Origin: Methanosarcina spelaei
GTDB taxonomy: Archaea; Halobacteriota; Methanosarcinia; Methanosarcinales; Methanosarcinaceae
Assembly: GCF_002287235.1 (NCBI RefSeq)
Contig: NZ_LMVP01000035.1
Coordinates: forward strand, 1 to 49,618
Length of the DNA stretch: 49,618 nucleotides
Direction of reading: 5' to 3'
Below are positions 9,738 to 18,725 of the stretch, one piece after another. How positions within the stretch are numbered: position 1 is the stretch's first letter; each line of letters starts with the position of its first letter. The notes under the pieces are model-generated. The model did no database searches. It was not told the origin of the DNA and saw only the letters and a list, made by a program, of their open reading frames with translations. A program made the translations under genes and the position numbers.

Positions 9738-11345
9738 ATGCCAGGAACCGAAGTAGCAAGTGAACTTTTACTTATAAGTAAGACAGAGGAGCCTGAACTC
9801 AAAATACTTGACGACTCTTTTGAGCCAAAGGCAGTACATGACCATTTTATGGAACTAACAACAAGATACCACCCGTCTGGTGAGGAGAATCAAGTTCGTG
9901 AGTATGTTATGGAATGTGCCAGAAAGATAGAAGGCGTAGAAGTCATTCACTACGATTCAGAAGCTAAAGATCCCGGAGAAAGAGTGATTGTTCTTCGTAG
10001 AAAGGGCTCAGGGGATCATGCCAGTGATCCTTATGTCACTTTACAGGCGCACATGGATATGGTGTGTTCTCCTGACAAGAATATTTTTCCATTAAAAGTC
10101 TTTGGTTATCTTGATAACGAAGGTGCAAAATGGATAAAAGCCGGAGATACTGACAGCATTACTGACCCAAAAAAAGGTACTACCCTGGGTGCAGACGATG
10201 GAATTGGAGTAGCAACTATCCTTGCCATCCTGGAAGATAATAATCTCAAAGACTACCCAATTGAGTGTTTTTTAACTGTCCAGGAAGAAACCGACATGGG
10301 GGGAGCTGCAAACTTTGATAAAAGCCTCCTGATCGGTAGAAAGTACATAAATGTTGATGCTGAAGTTGTAGACACTATTATTTACGGCAGTGCAGGAGGG
10401 TGCAATGTCCAGTATGAAGGAAACCTTGCTTTATCAAGTGTTCCATGTGGTTATACCAATCTGAAATTATCGATTTCAGGGCTTCTTGGAGGACATTCCG
10501 GCATCAATATCAATAGTGGGAGGCTCAATGCGATCAAGGTCCTCACTGAAATTCTCATTCGATTTAATAAGCGGCTCACAAATCTTGATGTTGAAGGTGA
10601 AGGTATTAAGAGTTATGATCTGCGTCTTATTTCATTGCAAAGGGACGAAGATCCGATCTCAAACAAAATTCCAAGCTGTGCCAGCGCCATAATAGCTATT
10701 CCTGGCGGCGATAAGGAAGAATTTGTAAATGATTTCACAGTTTACTGTGAAGCTTTAAAAGTACAGTCTCAGCCAGAGGAGAATTTAGTTTATGAGATTA
10801 AAGAAATAACTCAAAACTCTCTTGATGAAGCATCGACAGATGCACTTCTGTGCTTACTTCAGCAGATACCCCACGGAGTCATCCACATGATTCCGGGAAA
10901 AACTAGTTTGGTAGAGACCTCAAGCAACCTGGCAAATATCGCCCTGCAAAATATGCTAATCAACGCTTCAAATCGCAGCTCGGATGCAAATTCCATGAAC
11001 GCCCTAATTCAAATTCAAAAATCAATAGGTGAACTCTTCAAGTACTCGGTAGGGACAAGTGATTCCTATCCTCCATGGGAACCAAGTAATTCTGACTTAC
11101 TTGATAAAGCACAGAATGTATACAAAGAGATCTATCATAAAGAAGATGCAGCCACCGTAATCCATGCAGGCCTTGAATGTAGTTACGTTGTGCAAAAATA
11201 TGATGGTAAAATAGACTGCATTTCTATAGGGCCTACTATATTGAACCCTCATACAGGGAGTGAATGCCTTAAGGCGGACACAGTGGAAACTTTTTATAGT
11301 GCAGTAACCAGTCTTATTCAGGAACTTTTCCAGAAAAACGCATAA
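9738..11345 (+). CDS. pepD: M20-family aminoacyl-histidine dipeptidase (PepD-like)
   Basis: A 535-residue cytosolic metallopeptidase of the PepD branch of M20. Metal and catalytic motifs appear in order: LQAHMDMVC (metal His and catalytic Asp, about 107-115), GTTLGADDGIGVA (bridging Asp), TVQEETDMGG (catalytic Glu pair), NVDAE, and the lid-domain signature LGGHSGININ. Known family members hydrolyse dipeptides such as Xaa-His. Length is slightly above the usual ~485 because of an N-terminal extension of about 30 residues. It lies 111 bp upstream of the glutamate decarboxylase on the same strand, so a role in feeding amino acids to the decarboxylases is possible but inferred. T-rich stretches at 11378-11397 may terminate transcription. 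Confidence 0.9.
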   Translation: MPGTEVASELLLISKTEEPELKILDDSFEPKAVHDHFMELTTRYHPSGEENQVREYVMECARKIEGVEVIHYDSEAKDPGERVIVLRRKGSGDHASDPYVTLQAHMDMVCSPDKNIFPLKVFGYLDNEGAKWIKAGDTDSITDPKKGTTLGADDGIGVATILAILEDNNLKDYPIECFLTVQEETDMGGAANFDKSLLIGRKYINVDAEVVDTIIYGSAGGCNVQYEGNLALSSVPCGYTNLKLSISGLLGGHSGININSGRLNAIKVLTEILIRFNKRLTNLDVEGEGIKSYDLRLISLQRDEDPISNKIPSCASAIIAIPGGDKEEFVNDFTVYCEALKVQSQPEENLVYEIKEITQNSLDEASTDALLCLLQQIPHGVIHMIPGKTSLVETSSNLANIALQNMLINASNRSSDANSMNALIQIQKSIGELFKYSVGTSDSYPPWEPSNSDLLDKAQNVYKEIYHKEDAATVIHAGLECSYVVQKYDGKIDCISIGPTILNPHTGSECLKADTVETFYSAVTSLIQELFQKNA

Positions 11346-11456
11346 TACATTAATTGGAAGCATAAGCCCGCATCCAATTTTTTCTTATTTTTTTATTATT
11401 CAAAGTAAGCTGGATAAGGAAAATTAATTTGTAACTCTATGTGAGGGGTTAAAGTT

Positions 11457-12863
11457 ATGATTTCTAGAAAAGTAAATCTGGAAACTCTGGATGAATCTAA
11501 AAAGTATCGTGTCGGCGCATACAGTGCCAGATATATCGCAAAAGTCAAAGAAAAAGGAATTCCAAAGTATGAGTTCCCTGAAGAAGGGATGAGTCCGAGA
11601 GCTGCTTATCAACTGGTACATGACGAGCAGAGTCTCGACGGCAATCCCTTCCTGAACCTGGCAAGTTTTGTTAATACATGGATGGAACCGGAAGCAGACA
11701 AGCTTGTCATGGAAAACATCAATAAAAATATCATAGATATTTTCGAGTATCCTCAAACTGACAAAGTTATTCACAGGAATATTGTAAATATGCTTGGGCG
11801 TCTTTTTAATGGGCATCATACCGAATTCATGGGCACGGCAACAGCAGGATCCTCTGAAGCCATAATGCTGGGTTTGCTGGCTCACAAATGGAGCTGGAAA
11901 AACTCAGGGCGAGGCACAGGCAAGCCAAACATAATTTTCGGAAATGACGCTCACGTTTGCTGGGATAAGTTTGCCAAATACTTTGACGTTGAGGCTAGAA
12001 AAATTCCTATAGACAAAGATGTACGTACTATTACGGCAGATGCTGTCTCAAAGAAGATTGATGAGAACACTATCTGTATTGGTTGTGTTCTGGGAACAAC
12101 TTTTACAGGAGAAATCGATCCTGTAAAGGACATTAACGATTTGCTTCTGAAATACAGGAACGAAAAAGGCTGGGACATACCAATCCACATAGACGCTGCA
12201 AGTGGCGGCTTCATATTGCCATTTACTGAGCCTGATTTTAAGTGGGACTTCAGGCTGGAAAGAGTAAAATCGATAAACGTTTCAGGGCATAAATACGGAT
12301 TGACTTATCCTGGCCTCGGCTGGCTGATTTTCCGTGACGAAAGTGACCTTCCCGAAGAGCTGATTTTCCATGTAAACTACCTTGGAGAAATGGAAGACTC
12401 TTACACCCTGAACTTTTCAGGAGGCAGTGCAATGGTTGTGGCTCAATATTATAATATTTTAAGATTCGGAAGAGCTGGCTACACCGGAATAATGACGAAT
12501 ATCCTTGAGGTTTCCCAGGACCTTGCCAGGAAAGTTAACAACTTGGGCCGTTTCGAAATGCTGAACAAAGGAGAAAGGCTTCCTATAATTGCTTTCAAAC
12601 AAAAAAAGGAAACTGGTTATTCCCTGCAGCAGCTCTCATATAAGCTAAGAGAGAAAGGCTGGATAATTCCCGCCTACTGTCTTCCGGAAAATGCGGCAGA
12701 TATCGAGATAATGCGTATTGTCGTAAGAGAAAATTTCACTTCGGACATGGCGACAATTCTTGTCAAAGATATCGAAAATGCATGCCAATTTTTTGAAAAT
12801 GGTAACAAATCCGGAACAAAAAAATCCTGCCCGTCTGAAAATGACATGGCTCATATTTGCTGA
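11457..12863 (+). CDS. gadB: glutamate decarboxylase, PLP-dependent
   Basis: A 468-residue group II PLP decarboxylase that converts glutamate to GABA and CO2, consuming a proton. The family motifs are present: TAGSSEAIMLG (phosphate binding, about 130-140), HIDAASGGF (Asp 246, cofactor contact), and SGHKYGL with the Schiff-base Lys 279. The length matches bacterial GadB (466) and the N-terminal region resembles it. In bacteria the enzyme serves acid resistance; in methanogens the role is not settled. It is followed 93 bp later by a second, unrelated decarboxylase, which strengthens the idea of a proton-consuming or amine-forming module. No antiporter (GadC) is in the window. Confidence 0.92.
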   Translation: MISRKVNLETLDESKKYRVGAYSARYIAKVKEKGIPKYEFPEEGMSPRAAYQLVHDEQSLDGNPFLNLASFVNTWMEPEADKLVMENINKNIIDIFEYPQTDKVIHRNIVNMLGRLFNGHHTEFMGTATAGSSEAIMLGLLAHKWSWKNSGRGTGKPNIIFGNDAHVCWDKFAKYFDVEARKIPIDKDVRTITADAVSKKIDENTICIGCVLGTTFTGEIDPVKDINDLLLKYRNEKGWDIPIHIDAASGGFILPFTEPDFKWDFRLERVKSINVSGHKYGLTYPGLGWLIFRDESDLPEELIFHVNYLGEMEDSYTLNFSGGSAMVVAQYYNILRFGRAGYTGIMTNILEVSQDLARKVNNLGRFEMLNKGERLPIIAFKQKKETGYSLQQLSYKLREKGWIIPAYCLPENAADIEIMRIVVRENFTSDMATILVKDIENACQFFENGNKSGTKKSCPSENDMAHIC

Positions 12864-12956
12864 AAATTTACACTTCAGCAAACTTATTTTTTAGAAAAAA
12901 CCGATCTCCTAACTTGATCATGAACTTAAAAATCAGAAGTCAGAGGTGCCATTAAT

Positions 12957-15416
12957 ATGTCACGAAAGCTTCCTGTTTTAATCATTGCCAGCGAAAAGTA
13001 TGGAAATGGATCTGTTTCCGACCAGGCAATGAAACGTCTTATAGAAGCACTTCATGAACTGGGCTATGAGACAACAATGACCACAACCCCTGAAGACGGT
13101 TTGTCTCTTGTCGTTTCAGAACCGGGATTCGGATGTGTCTTTCTGGACTGGGATCTTCCAGGAGAATCTCACTTCAGTGAGCATGCAGCAGAGGACATTA
13201 TAAAATCCATCCGTGCCAGAAATGAAAATCTTCCTATCTTTCTTATTGCGGAAAAAACACTCGTAGGTGACCTGCCTACCGAAGTGATCAAGGAAGTACA
13301 TGAATACGTCTACATGTACCAGGATACAGCAGCTTTCATTGCAGGCAGAGTGGATTTCGCGATTCGGCGCTACTATGAAACTCTTCTCCCACCATACTTC
13401 CGCGAGTTAAAGAACTTCACAGAAGATGCAGCTTACAGCTGGGATGCACCCGGACATATGGGAGGTGTAGCCTATCTGAAACATCCCGTAGGAATGGAAT
13501 TTCATAAGTTCTTCGGAGAGAATATTATGCGTGCCGATATCGGCATCTCAACTGTGGAACTCGGTGACTGGCTTGAGCACATTGGTCCTCCATATGAATC
13601 CGAATGTAATGCAGCGCGCATCTTTGGGGCGGAATATACTTTTTATGTTCTCGGGGGTTCCTCTACATCGAACAGGATAGTCTGCCAGGGGGCTATAGGT
13701 GCGGAAGAAATTGTAGTCGTAGATCGAATTTGCCTCAAATCTCTCAACCATGGGCTGACAATCAGTTGGGCAAGAGCAGTTTACCTGAAACCCACACGCA
13801 ACGTTTACGGCATGATAGGACTCATACCCCCAGGCTGGTTCGAGCCAGAATATATAAGAAACCTGATCAAAGAGAGCCCATTAGCAAGTGATGCAGTATC
13901 CGGCGACCCTTCTTATGCAGTTGTGACCAACTGTACTTATGATGGGTTTTGCTATGATGTAGATCGCGTAGTCGAACTACTGGGCAAAAGTGTTCCCAGG
14001 ATTCATTTCGATGAGGCCTGGTATGCCTATGCCAAATTCCATCCTCTTTATAGAGGCCGCTTTTCAATGGGTGTTCCGGAGAATGATAATCTGCCTACCC
14101 TCTTTGCTGTACAGTCAACTCATAAAATGCTGCCTGCTTTTTCAATGGCCTCGATGATTCACCTGAAGGTCAATCCGAAAAGAGCTCCTCTGGAGTTTGA
14201 TCAGTTCAATGAAGCATTCATGATGCACGGGACCACTTCACCTTTCTATCCGATGATTGCTTCTATCGACGTGGCCACTTCAATGATGGACGAACCTGCC
14301 GGCCCGACAATGATGCAGGAGACCGTTCTGGACGCCATAAACTTGCGTAAAGCAATTGCCTCGGTAGCCAGAAAACTTGCGGTAGAAGGCGGACAGGATA
14401 ACTGGTTTTTCTCCTGTTATCAACCCGAAAAAGTCTCAGATCCGAGAACAGGAGAACAGTTTAACTTTGTGGATTCACCTGATGAGCTGCTTGCAAATGA
14501 GTCCTCCTGCTGGATGCTAAAGCCAGGAGACAGATGGCACGGATTCGAAGATGATTGCCTTGATGAGAATTATTGTATGCTCGATCCGACAAAAGTGACA
14601 ATCACATGCCCTGGTATTAATCCAGAAGGTCAAATGTCGGATTGGGGAATTCCAGGAGCTATCCTGACACGTTTTCTGGACTCATGCCGCATTGAGATTG
14701 CAAGGACAGGGGACTACACTGTGCTCGTACTCTTCTCAGTAGGGTCAAGTAAAGGCAAATGGGGTACTCTTCTTGAAGCCCTGATTGAGTTCAAACGCCT
14801 CTATGACAACGGAGCGGCTGTCTCTGAAGTCCTTCCTGATCTGGTCGCCGAATACCCGGAAAGATATAGTCTGAAAGGCAATGGTCTGAACAGCGATGAA
14901 CCCATGACTCTTAAGTACCTCTGTCAGACGATGCACGAAGAAATGAGAAGACTTGATCTGCCTGGCTTGCTGAACAAAGCCTGTGATACTATCCCGGATA
15001 CGGTTCTTTCTTCCGCCGAAACATATCAGAAACTCGTCCGTGGGAAAACAGAAAAACTCAAAGTCGAGGATGTCGAAAACAGGGTTTCCGGACATCTGCT
15101 GGTACCTTATCCTCCCGGAATACCAATCCTTATGCCAGGAGAACGCCTTGGAAACAAGGATAGCCCTCACATCAAGTTTTTACTCAATCTTCAGGAATTC
15201 AGCCAGAGATTTCCAGGTTTTGGGCATGAGATTCACGGAATCGAGGTTGATGAGGAAGGTGTTTTCTGGATGCGCTGTGTGAAGAAAGAAATCCGGGAAA
15301 CTGAAGAAATAATCAGGGAAAAGAAAGAAAAGAGAACTTTTACTTCTACTCTGATCCACAGGCAAATGACCCGTCCGCGTTCGGCTATGAGATCATTCAA
15401 AAAGGGCCGCTCCTAA
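12957..15416 (+). CDS. Orn/Lys/Arg decarboxylase (AdiA/LdcC/SpeC-like), group III
   Basis: An 819-residue fold-type I PLP enzyme. The N-terminal ~130 residues are the receiver-like wing domain typical of the inducible Lys/Arg/Orn decarboxylases. The PLP core shows FDEAWYAYAKFHP (Asp 352) and QSTHKMLPAFSMAS with Schiff-base Lys 390, then the C-terminal domain. Length exceeds the usual 710-755, partly through a basic C-terminal tail (about 785-819, rich in K/R). The substrate (Arg, Lys or Orn) cannot be decided by eye; the overall layout is closest to arginine decarboxylase. The start ATG at 12957 follows AGAGGTG. It probably shares a role with the adjacent glutamate decarboxylase. Confidence 0.9.
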   Translation: MSRKLPVLIIASEKYGNGSVSDQAMKRLIEALHELGYETTMTTTPEDGLSLVVSEPGFGCVFLDWDLPGESHFSEHAAEDIIKSIRARNENLPIFLIAEKTLVGDLPTEVIKEVHEYVYMYQDTAAFIAGRVDFAIRRYYETLLPPYFRELKNFTEDAAYSWDAPGHMGGVAYLKHPVGMEFHKFFGENIMRADIGISTVELGDWLEHIGPPYESECNAARIFGAEYTFYVLGGSSTSNRIVCQGAIGAEEIVVVDRICLKSLNHGLTISWARAVYLKPTRNVYGMIGLIPPGWFEPEYIRNLIKESPLASDAVSGDPSYAVVTNCTYDGFCYDVDRVVELLGKSVPRIHFDEAWYAYAKFHPLYRGRFSMGVPENDNLPTLFAVQSTHKMLPAFSMASMIHLKVNPKRAPLEFDQFNEAFMMHGTTSPFYPMIASIDVATSMMDEPAGPTMMQETVLDAINLRKAIASVARKLAVEGGQDNWFFSCYQPEKVSDPRTGEQFNFVDSPDELLANESSCWMLKPGDRWHGFEDDCLDENYCMLDPTKVTITCPGINPEGQMSDWGIPGAILTRFLDSCRIEIARTGDYTVLVLFSVGSSKGKWGTLLEALIEFKRLYDNGAAVSEVLPDLVAEYPERYSLKGNGLNSDEPMTLKYLCQTMHEEMRRLDLPGLLNKACDTIPDTVLSSAETYQKLVRGKTEKLKVEDVENRVSGHLLVPYPPGIPILMPGERLGNKDSPHIKFLLNLQEFSQRFPGFGHEIHGIEVDEEGVFWMRCVKKEIRETEEIIREKKEKRTFTSTLIHRQMTRPRSAMRSFKKGRS

Positions 15417-15442
15417 TTGGTAAAGAAAAGGATTAAAGGGGA

Positions 15443-15537
15443 GCTGAAAACTGTAAAGACGGCTGAAAACTGTAAAGACGGCTGAAAGCTGTAAAGAAAT
15501 CTGAAACATGTAAAGAAATCTGAAACATATAAAGAAA
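15443..15537. repeat. 19-bp tandem repeat, 5 copies
   Basis: Five consecutive 19-bp units like GCTGAAAACTGTAAAGACG lie between the decarboxylase stop and the aminotransferase start. The last two copies diverge together (TCTGAAACATGTAAAGAAA), so the array grew in steps. Confidence 0.9.
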
Positions 15538-15576
15538 GCTAAAAATTTTGAATTTTAATGACTTTTTGGAGGATAA

Positions 15577-17121
15577 ATGAATGCAATAGAAAAAGATCTA
15601 GAAGTTAACTCCGATTTCAGTCCGGAAAAAATGAATAGCTCTTTTGCGGAATTCAAACAAAATTATCCGGAATTTGAGACAACACACATTCTCGATGAGC
15701 TGAGGGAACTTGAGTACGCACGCCTGGACTGGCAGGACCAGATCTATCTGGATTATACTGGTGGAGGGCTATATGCCAATAGTCAGCTTATCAAACATAT
15801 GGAACTGCTTCAGTGCAATGTTTTTGGCAATCCTCACTCGGAAAACCTTACTTCAATGGCTATGACAAAACTTGTGGAGCGAGCCAGGAACAAAATATTA
15901 AGCTTTTTTAATGCGTCTCCTGATGAATATGTAATTATTTTTACTCCCAATGCAACAGGTGCCCTCAGGCTGATAGGAGAAGCCTATCCATTTGAGAAAG
16001 GAGGGCAGTTTTTGCTGACCGTAGATAATCATAACTCAGTTAATGGGATTAGAGTTTTTGCAGAAAGTAAAGGAGCTTCCGTAAACTACATTCCTGTAAA
16101 ACCTTCTGAGTTGAGAGTGGACGAAAAAAAGCTGGAAATTTATCTTGGTAAAGCCAAGCCTAAGGGAAACAACCTGTTTGCTTATCCTGCCCAATCCAAT
16201 TTTTCGGGAGTACAGCATCCTCTGGACTTGATTGAAAAAGCCAGGAAAAAAGGCTGGGACGTCTTGCTGGATTGTGCTGCTTTCGTACCTACCAACCGTC
16301 TTGACTTAAGCCAGTGGAACCCTGATTTTATCTCAATCTCATTTTACAAGATGTTTGGTTACCCAACTGGTCTTGGCTGTCTCCTTGCTCGAAAAGCTGC
16401 TTTAAATAAACTGAAAAGGCCCTGGTTTTCCGGAGGTACCATTAGCATAGATTCTGTCCAGAAAGAAAACTGGTATTGCCTGCAACAGGGCGATGAAGCC
16501 TTTGAAGCCTTTGAAGACGGAACTATTAATTATCTCAGCGTACCTGCTATTGAAATAGGACTGAAATACATAGAACGGATTGGAATGGATATTATTCATA
16601 AAAGAGTTATGTGCCTTACAGGCTGGCTGCTGGATAATATGCAGGCTCTAAAATATACCAATGGCCAGATTTTTGTAAAAATCCATGGCCCGTCCGATCT
16701 TGAGAAACGGGGAGGAACGATTGCTTTTAATCTCTATCATGCAGACGGAACACCTTTTGATTGCCAGGTGGTACAGGATGCAGCAAATAAGGCAAAGATC
16801 TCTTTACGAACCGGCTGCTTCTGCAATCCCGGAGACGGTGAAGTAAGCCATAATATTACCAGAAATGAAATGGCTTCATGTTTTGAGAATCTGAAGCCTT
16901 CTAGCATGTATCCTTACGGCTCAGACTGCAAGAACCATGAATCCTGTCTTGTCGTAAAAACTAAAATGGTAAGCATACGTGTATCACTTGGCCTTGTAAC
17001 AAACTTCTCAGACGTCTACTTATTTATGAACTTCCTCCACGGACTGATGTGTGAGCCCGAAATCCAAGTCTCTACAGCAGAAAAAGTAAAACACAGAGCG
17101 TTCCTGAATAAAGGGCCATAA
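15577..17121 (+). CDS. class V aminotransferase / MOCOS-like cysteine desulfurase
   Basis: A 514-residue fold-type I PLP enzyme. Motifs: NATGAL (PLP phosphate), VLLDCAAFVPTN with the cofactor Asp 232, SFYKMFGYPTG with Schiff-base Lys 258, and SLRTGCFCNPGDGE carrying Cys 414 and Cys 416. That last loop is the signature of molybdenum-cofactor-sulfurase (MOCOS/ABA3 N-domain)-like desulfurases, where the first Cys is the persulfide acceptor. It lacks the C-terminal MOSC domain of true MOCOS, so the sulfur acceptor is unknown. The ATG follows TTTTGGAGGATAA, a strong ribosome-binding site. It lies after the two decarboxylases on the same strand but 160 bp away across a minisatellite, so co-transcription is uncertain. 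Confidence 0.85.
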   Translation: MNAIEKDLEVNSDFSPEKMNSSFAEFKQNYPEFETTHILDELRELEYARLDWQDQIYLDYTGGGLYANSQLIKHMELLQCNVFGNPHSENLTSMAMTKLVERARNKILSFFNASPDEYVIIFTPNATGALRLIGEAYPFEKGGQFLLTVDNHNSVNGIRVFAESKGASVNYIPVKPSELRVDEKKLEIYLGKAKPKGNNLFAYPAQSNFSGVQHPLDLIEKARKKGWDVLLDCAAFVPTNRLDLSQWNPDFISISFYKMFGYPTGLGCLLARKAALNKLKRPWFSGGTISIDSVQKENWYCLQQGDEAFEAFEDGTINYLSVPAIEIGLKYIERIGMDIIHKRVMCLTGWLLDNMQALKYTNGQIFVKIHGPSDLEKRGGTIAFNLYHADGTPFDCQVVQDAANKAKISLRTGCFCNPGDGEVSHNITRNEMASCFENLKPSSMYPYGSDCKNHESCLVVKTKMVSIRVSLGLVTNFSDVYLFMNFLHGLMCEPEIQVSTAEKVKHRAFLNKGP

Positions 17122-17188
17122 GTAAGAAAAGTAAGATAAACTCATCCTGGGTTCTGGTATCAAGCCTTTTAAGAAAACTGCTTGACCG

Positions 17189-17211
17189 CAAGCCTTTTCA
17201 AAAAAGGCTTG
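17189..17211. terminator. perfect 10-bp stem hairpin after the aminotransferase gene
   Basis: CAAGCCTTTT and AAAAGGCTTG form a perfect stem with a 3-base loop, 68 bases after the stop at 17121. A partial copy of the left arm (CAAGCCTTTTAAG) lies at 17161. It may act as a terminator or be a dispersed repeat element; no T-run follows on the plus strand. Confidence 0.45.
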
Positions 17212-17245
17212 AGCGAAAACAACTGCTAAATCTAAACAGTCATAA

Positions 17246-17335
17246 CGGCGTGATCAACTGACTCAACGGTTGTGTTTGGATTTGGAAATCTCATCCCCTA
17301 ACCCTATCGGCGTGATCAACCGGCGCAACGGTTGT
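17246..17335. repeat. 28-bp direct repeat, two copies 62 bp apart
   Basis: CGGCGTGATCAAC-N5-CAACGGTTGT occurs at 17246-17273 and 17308-17335. The arms are identical while the five-base centre differs. It lies between convergent genes, so it may be a remnant of a dispersed element. Confidence 0.75.
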
Positions 17336-17348
17336 TACAAATCAATAA

Positions 17349-18377
17349 TCACGCTGGAGAATCCTGATCCGGAAGATGATTTGACTGGAATTGAACTTCC
17401 TTAACCACCCTGAATCCCAGTCTATTTAACTTTTTATCCTGGGCTGCAAAAAGTCTTTCAGCCGATCGGCAGCACCCTGCGTTTCCATTCCAGCCTCCGC
17501 CTCTCCTTATCCTCACTGGAGTAGATACGCTTGGGAAAGAGTTTTCCCAGGCCCTCCCGTCTGTTGGGGCTCCTTTGTAACTTATATGGTACTCGTCCTG
17601 TACCCATTCCCCTGCATTTCCATAAATATCGTAAAGTCCCCAGGGATTTGGCTTTTTCAGGCCGACCGGATGGGTTTCAAACCCGGAATTTTCCAGAAAC
17701 CAGGCATATTCCGTAAGTTTCGATTCGTCATCTCCAAAAAAATAAGCGGTTTCAGTTCCTGCCCTGGCTGAGTATTCCCATTCAGCTTCAGTTGGAAGGC
17801 GGTAGATTCGGGAAACTCTGTCTGGATTTTCCAGAGCATTGAGTTTCCGGAAAAAGACCTGAATCTCATTCCAGGAAACGTTTTCAATCGGGTGTTTTTC
17901 ACCCTTGAAATATGCAGGATTGTTCCTCATGACTTTATGCCATTGCTCCTGTGTGACCGGGTACCTGCCAAGGTAAAAAGGTTCTTTGATTGTTACTTTA
18001 TGCACAGGGCTTTCCCAGAGCTTCCTCCTTTTTTCACGCATTGGAGAGCCCATATTAAATTCTCCGGCAGGAATTAGAATGAACTCCATTCCAACAGAGT
18101 TAATTGTTAGACTACCAGATAAACTCTTGATTGAGTTATTTATCGAGTTGTCCATTGAGTTACTGACGGGATTGTCAATTGATTTATTTAGTGAGTTATC
18201 TCGTGAGTTATCTCGTGAGTTATTTAATGAGTTATCCAGTGAGTCATTCAGTGAGTTATTCAGTGAGTTATTCAGTGAGTTATTCAGTGAGTTATTCAGT
18301 GAGTTACCTACTATTACCTGGTTATTTATTGCGTCATTCAGTGAGGTAAGGGTTGTTTTGTCCATTGGTTTTTTCAC
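17349..18377 (-). CDS. SUMF1/FGE-like domain protein with Asn/Ser repeat N-terminus
   Basis: A 342-residue protein. Residues about 20-90 are tandem NNSL/DNSL-type repeats encoded by a 12-bp DNA repeat. Residues about 95-330 form a formylglycine-generating-enzyme-like (SUMF1) domain: PAGEFNMGSP, YPVTQEQW, ENVSWNEIQVF, YRLPTEAEWEYSARAG, NPWGLYDIYGNAGEWVQD, RRGGGWNGNAGCCRSAER. True FGE uses a Cys pair in the segment after GGS; here the first Cys position is occupied by Asn and only CC remains, so formylglycine-forming activity is doubtful. No signal peptide is seen. The repeat region makes length variation likely. Two Met codons lie close together at the start; the first is taken. Confidence 0.8.
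   Translation of the reverse strand: MKKPMDKTTLTSLNDAINNQVIVGNSLNNSLNNSLNNSLNNSLNDSLDNSLNNSRDNSRDNSLNKSIDNPVSNSMDNSINNSIKSLSGSLTINSVGMEFILIPAGEFNMGSPMREKRRKLWESPVHKVTIKEPFYLGRYPVTQEQWHKVMRNNPAYFKGEKHPIENVSWNEIQVFFRKLNALENPDRVSRIYRLPTEAEWEYSARAGTETAYFFGDDESKLTEYAWFLENSGFETHPVGLKKPNPWGLYDIYGNAGEWVQDEYHISYKGAPTDGRAWENSFPSVSTPVRIRRGGGWNGNAGCCRSAERLFAAQDKKLNRLGFRVVKEVQFQSNHLPDQDSPA
18115..18305. repeat. 12-bp in-frame repeats inside the SUMF1 gene
   Basis: Units such as GAGTTATTCAGT (plus strand) recur many times, most regular at 18236-18305. They translate on the minus strand as Asn-Asn-Ser-Leu. The 12-bp period keeps the frame when copies are gained or lost. Confidence 0.9.
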
Positions 18378-18725
18378 CGGAACACTATAACTGTGGATTG
18401 AATTACTGATTAAGCTATCAACTAAATCGCCAGATCTAAGAAGTTCAATTTCTTCTGAACCTCTTATTGTAAAGAGAATTTTTTTCAGGAATCAGTGTTC
18501 TCACCATGTTGATTTAATAACCAAAAATATATTCCAAAAACCAGGAATATACCATAAGATTTATCTTTTTTGTTGTTACTGCTTCTTGAACCAATAAAAC
18601 TGTGCTAACCAAGCTCTGTGTACAAAACAAAACGGAATAAAATATTTAAAAACTAAGAGCCCATAATCAAAAAGTTTTTATGACATTGGTATAGAGGCAA
18701 AGGTAGAGACTGGAAGTGAGCAAAA
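18378..18725. other. intergenic spacer between divergent genes
   Basis: The spacer separates the SUMF1 gene (minus) from the winged-helix regulator (plus). TATA-like AT-rich runs occur near 18525-18535 and 18635-18650. No gene or repeat is supported. Confidence 0.5.
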
